Shown here piece after piece: positions 26,938 through 36,906 of a stretch of DNA of 64,000 nucleotides (position 1 is its first letter; the number at the start of each line of letters is the position of its first letter). Where the stretch lies: the NCBI GenBank assembly GCA_017991595.1, contig JAGOQJ010000003.1, positions 248,001 to 312,000 on the forward strand. The letters are read 5' to 3'. The notes beneath the pieces are model-generated. The model was given only the letters and a program-made list of their open reading frames with translations, did no database searches and had not been told where the DNA came from. A program made the translations under genes and the position numbers. Origin of the DNA: Candidatus Didemnitutus sp. (lineage in GTDB: Bacteria; Verrucomicrobiota; Verrucomicrobiia; Opitutales; Opitutaceae).

Positions 26938-27966
26938 TCACCCCTTCGGGGGAGGGGTTGATGACGCATTGGCGGCGCCGCTGGCGCCACCGCTTTGCCC
27001 GCCGGCGCGAGGGGGCTGATTTTGAGTGCGCATCAATTGGCTTAGTCGCGCCTGCGCTTGTTGCTGCTCCTGATAGGCCTTCAAACTGCTCACTTGTTCG
27101 GCGGTGAGGAACGCTGAGGCCTGCTGGATCGCGGCATCGGTGATGGGCGCGCCGGACAGACTGATCGAGCCGAAGCGACCAGCGAGCGCGACCACGCCGT
27201 TGCGATTTGACTGGGCGGGCGCGTTGGCGGCCAGCACGTCCACCAGCGCGCTGGTTTGCTGGGGCGAGAGTTGCTGCATGGTCGGCAACACGTTGTTGAA
27301 CTGGCTGACCAAGGAGCGCTGCGGGCCGGTGCGCTCGTAGTCTTGGTATTGCTGGTAGGCGTTCTCGCCGAGCAGCGCGCGGATGCTGCCGTCGATCTCC
27401 TGTTGGGTGGCTTGCATGAGCGCGCGGATCTCGTCGCGGCTTTCGCGCCCGGTGAGGCCTTGCGAGCGCGCGGCGGCGAGCACGTCGCCGACAGCGGCCT
27501 GCCTCTCCGCGAGCAGATTGCGGAGCTGATCAGTCTGCGCGGGCGAGAGGTTGAGGGCGCGGAAAAGGGCGCTGTAATTGGCGTCGACCTGACCGCGCTG
27601 CACGAGGCCGAGCAGGCGCTGCGCTTCCGGCGTGTCGAGCGCCGCCATCAGGCGGTTGAAGCCGTCGCGACGGCCGGGAGGTCCGCCGCGCGGTTCGTCC
27701 GGGCCGGGCACGTTGAAGTCGGGTGTCTCGGTCTGGATCGTGGTCGTGCCGTCGGTGGAGCCGATGGCGCGGAGGCGGGCTTCCATTTCTTTGCGCCGGC
27801 GCTCGGCCTCCCAGAGTTTCTTGCGCAGCTCGGAGCGTTCCTGTTCGAGCGACTCGGCGGCGGCGCGGGCGTGGCGCAACGAGGTCTGCTGCTGCACGGC
27901 GTAGAAGACGCTCGTGGCGGTGGTCAGGACGAGGACGAGCAGGAGGAGACGAGCGGGCGTGCGCAT
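26938..27966 (-). CDS. Membrane-anchored coiled-coil protein of unknown function
   Basis: A 342-residue protein. An N-terminal hydrophobic helix (about 5-24, ARLLLLVLVLTTATSVFYAV) serves as membrane anchor. A charged heptad-like coiled coil follows (about 30-70, RHARAAAESLEQERSELRKK), then a Pro/Gly-rich linker and a mostly helical Gln-rich domain (about 110-310) with LNLSPAQTDQLRNLLAERQ, LLGENAYQQYQDYE and LTAEQVSSLKAYQEQQQ. The repeated LSPxQ and EQ patterns recall periplasmic Spy/CpxP-like or LTXXQ helical proteins, but the match is weak. The ATG at 27966 is chosen because the anchor begins there. It lies between topB and fba, all leftward. Confidence 0.75.
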   Translation of the reverse strand: MRTPARLLLLVLVLTTATSVFYAVQQQTSLRHARAAAESLEQERSELRKKLWEAERRRKEMEARLRAIGSTDGTTTIQTETPDFNVPGPDEPRGGPPGRRDGFNRLMAALDTPEAQRLLGLVQRGQVDANYSALFRALNLSPAQTDQLRNLLAERQAAVGDVLAAARSQGLTGRESRDEIRALMQATQQEIDGSIRALLGENAYQQYQDYERTGPQRSLVSQFNNVLPTMQQLSPQQTSALVDVLAANAPAQSNRNGVVALAGRFGSISLSGAPITDAAIQQASAFLTAEQVSSLKAYQEQQQAQARLSQLMRTQNQPPRAGGQSGGASGAANASSTPPPKG

Positions 27967-28069
27967 GCCGGAAAGACGCCGGCAACGAACCAAGGTTTCG
28001 CCGCCGGTGCGAGTGCAAACGCGGACTGCGCTGGAGCGACCGGGCGATCTCCGGGCGCTCCGTGCGGCC

Positions 28070-30880
28070 TCAGCGCGGCGGGAACTCGAAGTCGGCCTTG
28101 TCCTGTTTTTGCGAGAGGACGAGGTAGGCGCTGAACTTGTTGCCGCGCTTGGAGACGAAGTTCTCGATCAGGTCGCTGCGGCCGTCGGTGAGGAGCTTCT
28201 GCACTTGGGCGGCGGGCAGCTCCACTTCACAGAGTTTCTTCGAGAGCTTGAAGACCTGACGGTTGTCCTGGTCGGGCTTGCGGACGTAGTAGGCGTCGCC
28301 GAGCTCGACGAGCTGGCCGCCGGCGTGGACCTTGCTTTCGCCGAGGACGGTGGCCTTGGAAAGATCGACCTTGGCGCGGGCCTTGCGCTCGATGGGTTTG
28401 CCGTCCTTGTCGAGTTTCGGGGCGCGCGGCGGGAATTCCCAGGCGAACTTGGCGCCCTCCTTCTTGAGGAACGCGCTGAACGGACGGCCTTTCTTGGAGA
28501 TAAAGTTCTCGATGAGGTCGGTCTTGCCCTCGCTGACGAGCTTGATGGCCTGCTCGGGCGCGATGGCCTTCTGACACATGAGGCGACCGATGCGGAAGGT
28601 CTGCTCCCAAGTGCCATCGGGCTTCGGCTCGCGCACGATGTAGCTGCTACCGTTTTCGCAAAGTTGGGCGCCGGTCTTGGGATCGGTCCAGAACGGGGTG
28701 AGCGTGCCGATGTCGACCTTGTCGCCGAAATCGAACTCGGTCTTCCACTTGACGGACTTCGTGCCGTCCTTGGCCTCCTCCTCGACGCGCGCGAGCTTGA
28801 GCACGGCGGAGAAACGGTTGCGGGTCTTGGCGGAAATGAAGCCGTCGAGCGGGCCGACCTTGCCGGTGGTGACGAGCTCCTTGACCTCGTGCTCCTCGAT
28901 GCGGCGGCCGCCGACGACCTTGTAGATCATGAACTCGCCGTCGTGCGACTTGTAGCCGCGCAGCGTCTCGCGGAGAGGCTTACCATCGGTGGGCGAGGGA
29001 ATGTCGGTCTCACGGGCGATGGAGTCGTCTTCCTCGAAACCCTTCACGCGTTCGATAATGCCCTTCGTCTCCTTGACGATCTGAGCCATGAACTCGGCGC
29101 GGGAATACTTGCCGTGCTCCATCTGGCGGAGGTGGAACTCCCATTCGCCCGTCATGGCGGGGCTGGTGATGTCCTCGGCCTTCACGGCGGTGAGAAACTG
29201 CATGACCTGCTCGGCCTTGGCGGTGGGGACGAGCTCGCGTTGGTTGCGGTCGATATACTTCTGGTAGATGAGGCCGTCGATGGTGTCGGCGCGGGTGGCG
29301 GGCGTGCCGAGGCCGCGCTCCTTCATGGCTTCGGCGAGCTCCTCGTCGTCGACGAGTTTGCCCGCGGTCTCCATCGCGGAGAGCAACGTGGCTTCCGTGT
29401 AGCGCGGTGGCGGCTTGGTGGTTTCCTCGTGGAGCTTGGCGGCGACGGTCTTGGCGCGCTGGGCGTCCTCGGACGTGAGGGCGGGCAGGGCCTTCGAGTC
29501 GGCCGAGTCGTCATCGACGGTCTGCTTGCCGTAAACCTCGAGCCAGCCTGCGGAGGTCAGCACCTTGCCGTCGGTCTTGAATGTGTGGCCGGCCACGACG
29601 CTGAGGCGCGTGGTGACATCGAACTCGGCTGACGGGTGAAACACCGCGACGAAGCGCCGCGCGATCATGTCGAAGATCTTCGCCTCGGCCTCGTCGAGGT
29701 GCTTGGCCTCGTGCGTCGTGGGGATAATGGCGAAGTGGTCGGAGACCTGCGCGTTGTTGAAGATGCGCTTGTTGAACTGAACCCAACCGCGCTCGAGCAC
29801 GCGCTGGGCGTGCGGAGCGAGGGCGCCGTGCAGGTTGGCGAGCGTCTCCCGGACCACGGGCATGTAGTCCTCGGGCAGCGCGCGCGAATCCGTGCGCGGG
29901 TAGGTGATCATCTTGTGCTTCTCGTAGAGCGCCTGGGCGATCTGGAGGGTGCGCTTGGCCGGGAAACCGTAGCGGCCGTTCGCCTCGCGCTGCAACGTGG
30001 TCAGGTCGTAGAGGCGCGGGGCGATCTGCGTGGTGGGCTTCTTCTCCTCGCTGACGCTGGCGAGCGGCTGACCCTGGCAGGCGGCGAAGACGGCCTCGGC
30101 GGCGGCCTTGTCCCAGAGCCGGTCGACGCGGTCGTGTTCATCGTCGCCGCGCTTGAAATCCGGGCGCTGATAGACGCCTTCGTAGCCGCCCTTGGCGATC
30201 TCGAAGCCCGCGGTGACGCGCCAGTAGCCGCGGGGCTGGAAATTGCGGATCTCGAGCTCGCGCGCATAGACGATCGCGAGGGTGGGAGTCTGCACGCGGC
30301 CGACGGAGGCGACGTTGCCGGCGCGGGAGCCGAACATGCGCTTGGTGATGGCGCGGGTGCCGTTGATACCGATGAGCCAGTCGGCCTCGCTGCGCGAGCG
30401 GGCGGCGTCGGCGAGTCCCTGCATCTCGGCGTCGTCCCGCAGACGCGAGAAGGCCTCGCGGATGCCCTCGTTGGTCATCGAGGAGAGCCAGAGGCGGCGG
30501 ACAGGATGCTTGTTCTTCGCGAGCAGCGCGAGGTTCTTGAAAATGAGTTCGCCTTCGCGGCCGGCGTCGCAGGCGTTGATGACTTCCTTGAGATCCTTCC
30601 GGGCGATGAGCTTCTTGAGCTGGTTGAACCGCTCCTTCGAGTCCTCGATCGGCTTGAGTTCGAACTTTTCCGGGATGATGGGAAGCGTCTCGAGGCGCCA
30701 GAAACCGTATTTCTTCTTGTCGATGTCCTCGGGCATCTGGAGTTCCACGACGTGGCCGACCGCGGAGGAGATGACGTATTCGTCGTTCTCGTAGTGGTCG
30801 CCCTTCTTGGGAACCTTGCCGAGCGCTCGGGCGATGTCTGCAGCCACGGACGGCTTCTCGGCGATGATGAGGGACTTCAT
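28070..30880 (-). CDS. topB: DNA topoisomerase III with C-terminal repeats
   Basis: Type IA topoisomerase of 936 residues that decatenates and relaxes negatively supercoiled DNA. The Toprim domain starts MKSLIIAEKPSVAADIARALG and includes NACDAGREGELIF; SVGRVQTPTLAIVYAREL follows. The catalytic tyrosine is Tyr327 in MITYPRTDSRALPEDY, close to the known position in TopB. After the catalytic core the protein has no zinc ribbons; instead three related repeats with the pattern LIENFxSKxGxxFSA occur near residues 675-695, 780-806 and 903-920. Such repeats are seen in some bacterial topoisomerases. The 240 bases upstream hold a long alternating purine-pyrimidine tract. Confidence 0.95.
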   Translation of the reverse strand: MKSLIIAEKPSVAADIARALGKVPKKGDHYENDEYVISSAVGHVVELQMPEDIDKKKYGFWRLETLPIIPEKFELKPIEDSKERFNQLKKLIARKDLKEVINACDAGREGELIFKNLALLAKNKHPVRRLWLSSMTNEGIREAFSRLRDDAEMQGLADAARSRSEADWLIGINGTRAITKRMFGSRAGNVASVGRVQTPTLAIVYARELEIRNFQPRGYWRVTAGFEIAKGGYEGVYQRPDFKRGDDEHDRVDRLWDKAAAEAVFAACQGQPLASVSEEKKPTTQIAPRLYDLTTLQREANGRYGFPAKRTLQIAQALYEKHKMITYPRTDSRALPEDYMPVVRETLANLHGALAPHAQRVLERGWVQFNKRIFNNAQVSDHFAIIPTTHEAKHLDEAEAKIFDMIARRFVAVFHPSAEFDVTTRLSVVAGHTFKTDGKVLTSAGWLEVYGKQTVDDDSADSKALPALTSEDAQRAKTVAAKLHEETTKPPPRYTEATLLSAMETAGKLVDDEELAEAMKERGLGTPATRADTIDGLIYQKYIDRNQRELVPTAKAEQVMQFLTAVKAEDITSPAMTGEWEFHLRQMEHGKYSRAEFMAQIVKETKGIIERVKGFEEDDSIARETDIPSPTDGKPLRETLRGYKSHDGEFMIYKVVGGRRIEEHEVKELVTTGKVGPLDGFISAKTRNRFSAVLKLARVEEEAKDGTKSVKWKTEFDFGDKVDIGTLTPFWTDPKTGAQLCENGSSYIVREPKPDGTWEQTFRIGRLMCQKAIAPEQAIKLVSEGKTDLIENFISKKGRPFSAFLKKEGAKFAWEFPPRAPKLDKDGKPIERKARAKVDLSKATVLGESKVHAGGQLVELGDAYYVRKPDQDNRQVFKLSKKLCEVELPAAQVQKLLTDGRSDLIENFVSKRGNKFSAYLVLSQKQDKADFEFPPR

Positions 30881-31120
30881 GGGAGGGCGAGCGGTTACGC
30901 ACGGGCGAGCCGGATTTCAAGCACTACTTTTTTGCCCGAGACGCGCGCGCGTGTGCGCACGCGGGTAGGGGCACGCTCGCGCGCGCGAGGGAAACGCGAC
31001 CGGTTTGCCGGCTGAACGCACGCATGATTTAGATTGCTTGGACGCAATGAAAACCACGGTGCCGCACGCGCTCACTGCATTCCGCGAAGTTCGCTATCGC
31101 GGGCCGGCTTATGGGCCGGG
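30881..31120. other. Intergenic region with alternating purine-pyrimidine (Z-DNA-prone) tract
   Basis: No gene. It contains 23 bases of perfect purine-pyrimidine alternation at 30941-30963, a second short CG run at 30978-30987 and six Ts at 30928-30933. It lies just upstream of topB and must hold the topB promoter, which I cannot place. Confidence 0.6.
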
Positions 31121-32191
31121 TCAACGCGTCGCCGCAGTGATGGGCTGCAGGGACTCGGATTCGCAGTCGGTAGAGGAATGCGCCTGCGGGGCGTCCGTCG
31201 GTTCCGTGAGGAGATAACGCCAGACCGGGGTGAAGACGTTCGCGTGGCGCGGGTTCATCACGGAGGTGTGCGCGGTCTTGGAATCGAGTTTCGTGCCGGG
31301 GTGATTTGTCGTGAGGATGCGCGAGTGACGATAGGGCGGCTGCGCGCGATCGACGTCCACGGCCGGGCCGAATTGCTCGAGGTTGAGTGCGCGGAGGTTC
31401 GCCCCCTGTTGCTCGGGAGAGCAGCCTTGTCGATCCTGCTCATGGTTGAAGGTGAAGAAGCGCTCTTTCGGCGTGGCCGAAGGGAGGCTGAGCCACGCGG
31501 CCGGCGCATCGTGGGCGAGGCTGTAATCCTTCGGGCTGCCGGTGCAAATCACGCGCGCCACGCGGTGGTGCAGCGCGATGAGCGCGGCATGGCCGCCGCC
31601 CTGCGATTGGCCCGCGACGGCGATGGCTTCCCATTGCGGCGCGCCGTCGGCGGTGAGGAAGCGGCCCCAGTCGCCCGCGGCGTCCGTTCTCACGAGATAC
31701 TGCAGCAGGTGCACCAGTCGGCTTTCGATGCTGTCGTGGCGGCTGACGGTGAGGTGCTTCGATTCGCCGCCGAAGATCAAGGCGCGGCGGAAACGCTCGA
31801 ACTCATGCGGATCGGGGTCGCGGCGGCAGACGGTGGCGGATTTGTCGTTCGGGTATTTCAGCACGATGGCGTGGTAGCCGAGGCGAGCGGCGAGCTCGCA
31901 GAAATGGCCGGCTCCGCCCGGGCCTTCGCCGCTCGTGCCGGGCGGCTGGGTGCCGGGAATCCAGAGCAGGAGAGTCTGCCGGTCGGCGGCGGCGCCTTCC
32001 CGGCGCGCCAGCACGTCGTGGTCCACGTAGGCATAGTGCGAAAAGTCGGCCTGCGTGATTTTGGGGTCGGTCTCGCTCGCCCGAATCTTCAACACCTGCA
32101 CCGAATCGGCGCGCGCTGTCTCTAGGGGAGGCGTGGCGAAAGCGCAGGGCGCGGCGAGCAACCAGACCAGACTGCGCCACAGCTTTTTCAT
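31121..32191 (-). CDS. Exported alpha/beta-hydrolase-like protein
   Basis: A 356-residue secreted protein. A signal peptide (MKKLWRSLVWLLAAPCAFAT) precedes a domain with an alpha/beta-hydrolase layout: TLLLWIPGTQPPG as the first strand and oxyanion region, and AVAGQSQGGGHAALIALHH as the nucleophile elbow with serine in GQSQGG. A later ICTGSPKDYSL and TTNHPGTKLD may supply the acid and histidine. It has many charged surface residues and a weakly conserved C terminus. It is 25 bases after the aminotransferase gene in the same direction. The substrate is unknown; an esterase or polysaccharide-related role would be a guess. Confidence 0.75.
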   Translation of the reverse strand: MKKLWRSLVWLLAAPCAFATPPLETARADSVQVLKIRASETDPKITQADFSHYAYVDHDVLARREGAAADRQTLLLWIPGTQPPGTSGEGPGGAGHFCELAARLGYHAIVLKYPNDKSATVCRRDPDPHEFERFRRALIFGGESKHLTVSRHDSIESRLVHLLQYLVRTDAAGDWGRFLTADGAPQWEAIAVAGQSQGGGHAALIALHHRVARVICTGSPKDYSLAHDAPAAWLSLPSATPKERFFTFNHEQDRQGCSPEQQGANLRALNLEQFGPAVDVDRAQPPYRHSRILTTNHPGTKLDSKTAHTSVMNPRHANVFTPVWRYLLTEPTDAPQAHSSTDCESESLQPITAATR

Positions 32192-32216
32192 CGCGCCCGG
32201 ATCGATGTCAGAACGC

Positions 32217-33293
32217 TTACGCCCCGATTTCCTTCAGCGAGGCGTCGAGCGCGGCGAGGAGCTCGGCCATGGTGGCCTCGGTTTCGTCGCCCATGTTCGA
32301 GATGCGGAAGGTCTGGCCCTTGAGCTTGCCGTAGCCGCCGTCGATGAGGAAGCCGCGCGCTTTCAACTGGGTGTTCAGCGCGGGCAGGTCGATGCCCCGG
32401 GTGTTGGCGAAACAGTTGAGCGAGACCGAGCCGAAACCTTCCTGCGGAAACAATTTGAAGCCGCGCGCGAAACCCCACTCGCGCACGAGGCGGTTGAGCC
32501 GCGCGTGGCGGGCGAAGCGCGCCTCGAGTCCTTCGGCGGCGATGTCTTCGAGCTTGGATTGCAGCGCGTAGATCAGCGGGATCACCGGCGTGCTGGGTGT
32601 CATGCCGCCTTCGTGGTTCTTCTGGAACTCGACGAGGTCGAAATAGTAGCCGCGCGCGGGCGCGGTGGCGGCGCGGGCGAGGGCGCGCGCGGAGACGGAG
32701 AACACCGCCATGCCCGGCGGCAGCGCGAGAGCCTTCTGCGAGCCGGCGAGCACGATGTCGAGGCCGAGCGCGTCCTGATTGATCGGCAGAGCGCTGAGCG
32801 AGCTGACGGTGTCGACGATGCTGATGACGTCCGGGAATTCCCGCAGCACGGCCGCCAACGCGGGCAGGTCGCTCATGCAGCCGCAGGATGTCTCGTTGTG
32901 GATGATCGTCACGGCGTCGTAGCCTCCGCGGGCGAGCTCGGCGCGGAGCGCAGCCGGATCGACGGGCTGGCCCCACTCGGCCTGCAGGCCGTGGGCTTCG
33001 AGGCCGCAACGGCGGGCGACGTCGAGCCACTTGTCCGAGAACGCGCCGTTCATGCAGCAAAGAACTTTTCGGCGGACGACGTTGCGCAGGGCGCCTTCCA
33101 TCACGCCCCAGGCGCTGCTGGTGGAGAGGAAGACGCCGTTGCGGGTGCCGAAGAGCGATTGCAGGCCCGGCTGGAGCGAACGGTAGAGCGAGATGAAGTC
33201 GCCGCTGCGATGACCGATCATCGGGCGCGCCATGGCGCGGAGCGTTTTCTCGGAGACGGCGATGGGGCCGGGGATGAAGAGCTTGTAGGACAT
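32217..33293 (-). CDS. Class V aminotransferase (serine/alanine--glyoxylate type)
   Basis: A 358-residue PLP enzyme of the class V small-molecule transaminases. It begins MSYKLFIPGPIAVSEKTLRAM, the usual start of alanine-glyoxylate and serine-pyruvate aminotransferases, followed by MIGHRSGDFISLY, FLSTSSAWGVMEGALRN, IIHNETSCGCMSDL, VDTVSSLSALPI and the PLP lysine in LAGSQKALALPPG. The C-terminal domain has GFLIDGGYGKLKGQTFRISNMG. The exact donor is not clear; phosphoserine transaminase or 2-aminoethylphosphonate transaminase are less likely because their signatures are missing. The ATG at 33293 leaves a 91-base gap to the divergent lpxK. Confidence 0.9.
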   Translation of the reverse strand: MSYKLFIPGPIAVSEKTLRAMARPMIGHRSGDFISLYRSLQPGLQSLFGTRNGVFLSTSSAWGVMEGALRNVVRRKVLCCMNGAFSDKWLDVARRCGLEAHGLQAEWGQPVDPAALRAELARGGYDAVTIIHNETSCGCMSDLPALAAVLREFPDVISIVDTVSSLSALPINQDALGLDIVLAGSQKALALPPGMAVFSVSARALARAATAPARGYYFDLVEFQKNHEGGMTPSTPVIPLIYALQSKLEDIAAEGLEARFARHARLNRLVREWGFARGFKLFPQEGFGSVSLNCFANTRGIDLPALNTQLKARGFLIDGGYGKLKGQTFRISNMGDETEATMAELLAALDASLKEIGA

Positions 33294-33384
33294 CGGGGAG
33301 AGGCCGGAGTTGATTGTTGCGACGCCGGCGGCTACTTGAGAATAACCATGCCCCGTCCCTCCGCCGTCAAAGCCAATTAACGTC

Positions 33385-34620
33385 ATGCTCCGCCGCTGGA
33401 TTCGCCAAAAAACGAACGAGTTCGAGCAGTTCGGCATCGACGTGATCATGGGCAAGCGGGAAGGGCTCGGGCCGCTGCTCTTTGCGGCGTTCCTGCAGGC
33501 GTGCTCCTTTCTTTTCAGCGGCATTGTGCAGCTCCGGCTCTGGCTCTACCGGCAGCGGATCTTCCACGACACGCCGCTCGGCTGCCTCGTCGTGGTGGTG
33601 GGCAACCTGACCGTCGGCGGCACGGGCAAAACCCCGATCGTGGAGATGTTCGCCCGCGCGCTGCGCGACCGCGGGCGCAAGGTCGCCATCCTCAGCCGCG
33701 GCTACAAGAGCAAGGCCCCGCCGCTCTGGCAGCGTTGGTGGCACGGCTTCACGCACCAGGAAGAGGAGCCGCCGCGCATCGTGAGCGACGGCACGCGCGT
33801 GTTGCTCGACTCGGAGCTGGCGGGCGACGAGCCGTTCATGCTGGCGAAGAACCTGCCTGGCGTCGTCGTGCTCGTGGACAAGGACCGCGTGAAGGCCGGC
33901 GCCTACGCCATCAAGCGCTTCGGCTGCGACACGCTCGTGCTCGATGACGGCTTCCAATATCTGCCGCTCAAGGGCCGGCTGAACCTGCTGCTCGTCGACA
34001 AGACCAACCCCTTTGGCAACGGTTTCCTGCTGCCGCGTGGCATCCTGCGCGAGCCGGTGAAGCACCTGAAGCGCGCCTCCTACGTTTTTCTCACCAAGTC
34101 GAACGGACGCCGCGACGAGGAACTGGAGCAGCTCATCCGCCGCCACAACCCGGCGGCCGAGATCATCGAATGCGCGCACCGCCCGCAGTTCCTGCAACGC
34201 GTCGGCTCGGACGAGCGCCGTCCGCTCGAGGATCTGAAGGGGCGCCCGATCGCGGCGTTCAGCGGCATCGCGACGCCGGAGAGTTTCGAGCGCTTCCTGC
34301 GCGAGGGCGGGGCGCGGCTGGTGCATGCGCGGCGGTTCCTTGATCACTACCGGTTCACGCACGAGGACCTGGTGGAAATCTTTGCGGACGCGCAGCGCGC
34401 CGGAGCGGAATTCATCGTCACGACCGAGAAGGATGCTGTGCGCATCGCCGCCTCGGAGGCCTGTCCGCTGCCGCTCTATTATTTGCGGTTGGAGATCGAG
34501 ATCCTGCGCGGCGCCTCGGACTTCCACGAGGCGGTGGGCAAGATCTGCTTCCCGCGCGGCCGCCCGGCGAACGAGGAGCCGGAGTCCAACACCGTTGCCG
34601 CGGTTGAACGGCCGGCCTGA
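33385..34620 (+). CDS. lpxK: Tetraacyldisaccharide 4'-kinase LpxK
   Basis: Phosphorylates the lipid A disaccharide at the 4' position at the inner membrane. The 411-residue protein has a hydrophobic N-terminal region (about 29-53), the P-loop [20 protein letters not shown] (from residue 73), [53 protein letters not shown] and [15 protein letters not shown]. The C-terminal domain includes [17 protein letters not shown] and [10 protein letters not shown]. It supports a lipid A-containing outer membrane in this organism. An aminopeptidase gene follows after 79 bases in the same direction. Confidence 0.95.
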   Translation: MLRRWIRQKTNEFEQFGIDVIMGKREGLGPLLFAAFLQACSFLFSGIVQLRLWLYRQRIFHDTPLGCLVVVVGNLTVGGTGKTPIVEMFARALRDRGRKVAILSRGYKSKAPPLWQRWWHGFTHQEEEPPRIVSDGTRVLLDSELAGDEPFMLAKNLPGVVVLVDKDRVKAGAYAIKRFGCDTLVLDDGFQYLPLKGRLNLLLVDKTNPFGNGFLLPRGILREPVKHLKRASYVFLTKSNGRRDEELEQLIRRHNPAAEIIECAHRPQFLQRVGSDERRPLEDLKGRPIAAFSGIATPESFERFLREGGARLVHARRFLDHYRFTHEDLVEIFADAQRAGAEFIVTTEKDAVRIAASEACPLPLYYLRLEIEILRGASDFHEAVGKICFPRGRPANEEPESNTVAAVERPA

Positions 34621-34699
34621 CCGGGTTCCGCAGCGCGCAGGGGCGGGCTCCGGCGGCTTTGGAGTTGAAGCAGGCGCGGCGCGAAGCGATACATTTCCA

Positions 34700-35818
34700 A
34701 TGAGCGATACCCGTTTTGCCAAGCTGGCTGAGGTGCTGACCGGCTTCTCCACCGAGTTGAAAAAGGGCGACCGCGTCCTGATCGACGCCTTCGATTGCCC
34801 CGACCTTTTCGTGATCGCGCTGGTCCGCGCCGCTCGGGCGCGCGGCGCGCTGCCCTACGTGAACCTGCAACGCGCCCGCATTACCCGCGAGCTGCTGCAG
34901 GGCGCGGTGGCGGAGCAATATCAGGTGTCGGCCGACATCGAGCTCCAGCGCATGCAGAAGATGGAGGCCTACATCGCGGTGCGCGGTTCCGACAACATCT
35001 TCGAGACCTCGGACGTGCCGTCCGACCGCGTGCAGCTCGTCGCCAAGATCATGAAGCCCGTGCTCGATTACCGCGTGAACAAGACCAAGTGGGTCGTGCT
35101 CCGCTGGCCGTCGTCGGCGATGGCGCAGCAGGCCGGCATGAGCACCGAGGCGTTCGAGGATTTCTATTTCCGCGTCTGCACCTTCGATTACTCGCGCTAC
35201 AAGCCCGGCATGAAGGCCCTCACGGACCTCATGAACCGCACCGACCGCGTGCACATCAAGGGCCCCGGCACCGACCTGCAATTCTCGATCAAGGGCATCG
35301 GCGCCGTGCCCTGCGGCGGCCTGCGCAACATTCCCGACGGCGAGGTGTTCTCCTGTCCGGTTAAAGAGAGCGTCGAGGGCACGATCCAATACAACGCCCC
35401 GACCGTTTACCTCGGCACCGCGTTCGACCACATCAAGCTCACCTTCAAGGCCGGCAAGATCGTCGAGGCCACGAGCAACAACACGAAGCGCCTGAACGAG
35501 ATTCTCGATACCGACGCCGGCTCACGCTACATCGGCGAGTTCGCGATCGGTTTCAATCCGCACATCCTGCAGCCGATGCGCGACATCCTCTTCGACGAGA
35601 AGATCGCCGGCTCCTTCCACTTCACACCCGGCCAAGCCTACGAGATCGGCGGCAACGGCAACAAGTCCGCCGTGCACTGGGACATGGTTTGCATCCAGCG
35701 CCCCGATTACGGTGGCGGCGAGATTTGGTTCGACGGCAAGCTCGTGCGCAAGGACGGCCTTTTCGTGCCGAAGGCACTGCAGAAGCTCAATCCCGCCGAA
35801 CTGCTCAAGAAAGGCTGA
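34700..35818 (+). CDS. M29-family metalloaminopeptidase, paralogue 2
   Basis: A 372-residue aminopeptidase of the M29 family. Expected metal ligands can be placed: Glu in [11 protein letters not shown], Glu in [12 protein letters not shown], His and Tyr in [14 protein letters not shown], and His and Asp in [10 protein letters not shown]. The N-terminal domain begins [22 protein letters not shown]. It differs much from the 402-residue M29 protein at 24564-25772 and looks like a separate subfamily. The ATG at 34700 is chosen because it starts the conserved domain; the open frame upstream lies within lpxK. An adenosine-deaminase-like gene follows after 20 bases. Confidence 0.9.
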   Translation: MSDTRFAKLAEVLTGFSTELKKGDRVLIDAFDCPDLFVIALVRAARARGALPYVNLQRARITRELLQGAVAEQYQVSADIELQRMQKMEAYIAVRGSDNIFETSDVPSDRVQLVAKIMKPVLDYRVNKTKWVVLRWPSSAMAQQAGMSTEAFEDFYFRVCTFDYSRYKPGMKALTDLMNRTDRVHIKGPGTDLQFSIKGIGAVPCGGLRNIPDGEVFSCPVKESVEGTIQYNAPTVYLGTAFDHIKLTFKAGKIVEATSNNTKRLNEILDTDAGSRYIGEFAIGFNPHILQPMRDILFDEKIAGSFHFTPGQAYEIGGNGNKSAVHWDMVCIQRPDYGGGEIWFDGKLVRKDGLFVPKALQKLNPAELLKKG

Positions 35819-35838
35819 GCCTCAACCCCGGACGTCCC

Positions 35839-36831
35839 ATGCTGCCCGATTCCTCGCTCGCCGCCTTCATCCAGGCCCTGCCGAAAACGGAAACGCACCT
35901 CCACGTGGAGGGCGCGCTGCCGTATGAATTGCTGCACGGCTTGGATCCGGTGCGCTGGCCCGCGAATCCGGCGTTCCGCGAGCGGGGTTACCGCTACGAG
36001 ACGTTCCCGGCCTTCGAGAAGCAGCTCCTCGACAATGCGCTGCCGTGGTTCGACTCGGCCGAGCGTTATTACGAGGCGGCGCGGGTGATGTTCCAGCACC
36101 ACGCCGCGCAGAACGTCAAATACGTCGAGACGAGCTTTCACCTGCCCGTGGTGGAGTTCATCCGCGTGCCCGGCCCCGAGATCATCGCCGCCATCCGCAG
36201 CGCCGCGCCCCGCGGCCTGCATGTGCGCGTGTTCACCGGGATGCCGCGCGACATCTTCAGCAGTCCGATGCGGCACCTCGTCGACGAACTCCTCGGCTGG
36301 GAGGACTTGGCTGGTGTGGACCTGCACGGCTTCGAGCCCATCCCGACGGATCCGGCCACGGCGGGTTATTGGGAAAAATTCCGCGCCGCCGGCCTCGTCA
36401 CCAAGTGCCACGCCGGCGAGTTCGACGGCGCCGCCCGCGTGCGCGAAGCGGTCGAGCAACTTGGCGTCACGCGCGTGCAACACGGTATCCGGGCCATCGA
36501 GGATCCGGCGGTGGTGCAGCTCTGCGCGGAGCGCGGGATCACTTTCGACGTTTGTCCGATCAGCAACGTCGGTCTCAAAGTGGTGCCTTCACTCGAGCGT
36601 CATCCGCTGCGCCGTCTGACTGAGGCGGGTATCCGTTGCACGATCAGCACGGACGATCCCCTCTGTTTCGCGAATTCGCTCAACGAGGAATACCTCGCCG
36701 TCGCCAACGCGCTCGGTCTCTCGCGGCGCGAGCTGGCGCAATACGCCCGCAACGGCTTCGAGGTCGCGTTGCTCACCCCGGAGCAGAAGCACGCCTATTT
36801 CGCCGAGTTGGACGCCGTCCTCGCACGCTGA
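35839..36831 (+). CDS. Adenosine deaminase-family amidohydrolase
   Basis: A 330-residue zinc hydrolase of the adenosine/adenine deaminase family. The metal and catalytic residues are visible: His20 and His22 in [13 protein letters not shown], His191 and Glu194 in [11 protein letters not shown], the HGIRAIED histidine, and Asp272-Asp273 in [10 protein letters not shown]. The [14 protein letters not shown] segment is also family-typical. Whether it acts on adenosine, adenine, a modified nucleoside or another purine cannot be told; no nucleoside transport genes are adjacent. It is closely spaced after the M29 aminopeptidase gene, and an RluD-type gene follows, so it may belong to a salvage or housekeeping operon. 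Confidence 0.88.
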   Translation: MLPDSSLAAFIQALPKTETHLHVEGALPYELLHGLDPVRWPANPAFRERGYRYETFPAFEKQLLDNALPWFDSAERYYEAARVMFQHHAAQNVKYVETSFHLPVVEFIRVPGPEIIAAIRSAAPRGLHVRVFTGMPRDIFSSPMRHLVDELLGWEDLAGVDLHGFEPIPTDPATAGYWEKFRAAGLVTKCHAGEFDGAARVREAVEQLGVTRVQHGIRAIEDPAVVQLCAERGITFDVCPISNVGLKVVPSLERHPLRRLTEAGIRCTISTDDPLCFANSLNEEYLAVANALGLSRRELAQYARNGFEVALLTPEQKHAYFAELDAVLAR

Positions 36832-36906
36832 GGCGCGGCGCCGGGCGGCGGAGAAACGAAGCAGGAGCCGCTTGCCCCCGGACGTGGCGGCGGGCAACTT
36901 AGCCGC

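Noticed and set aside
25527-27107. Plus-strand frame opposite the aminopeptidase and fba genes
   Set aside because: It crosses the fba terminator hairpin and is antisense to two firm genes.
33294-33524. Longer N terminus for the class V aminotransferase
   Set aside because: The frame is open but overlaps the divergent lpxK start; the family N terminus begins at the ATG at 33293.
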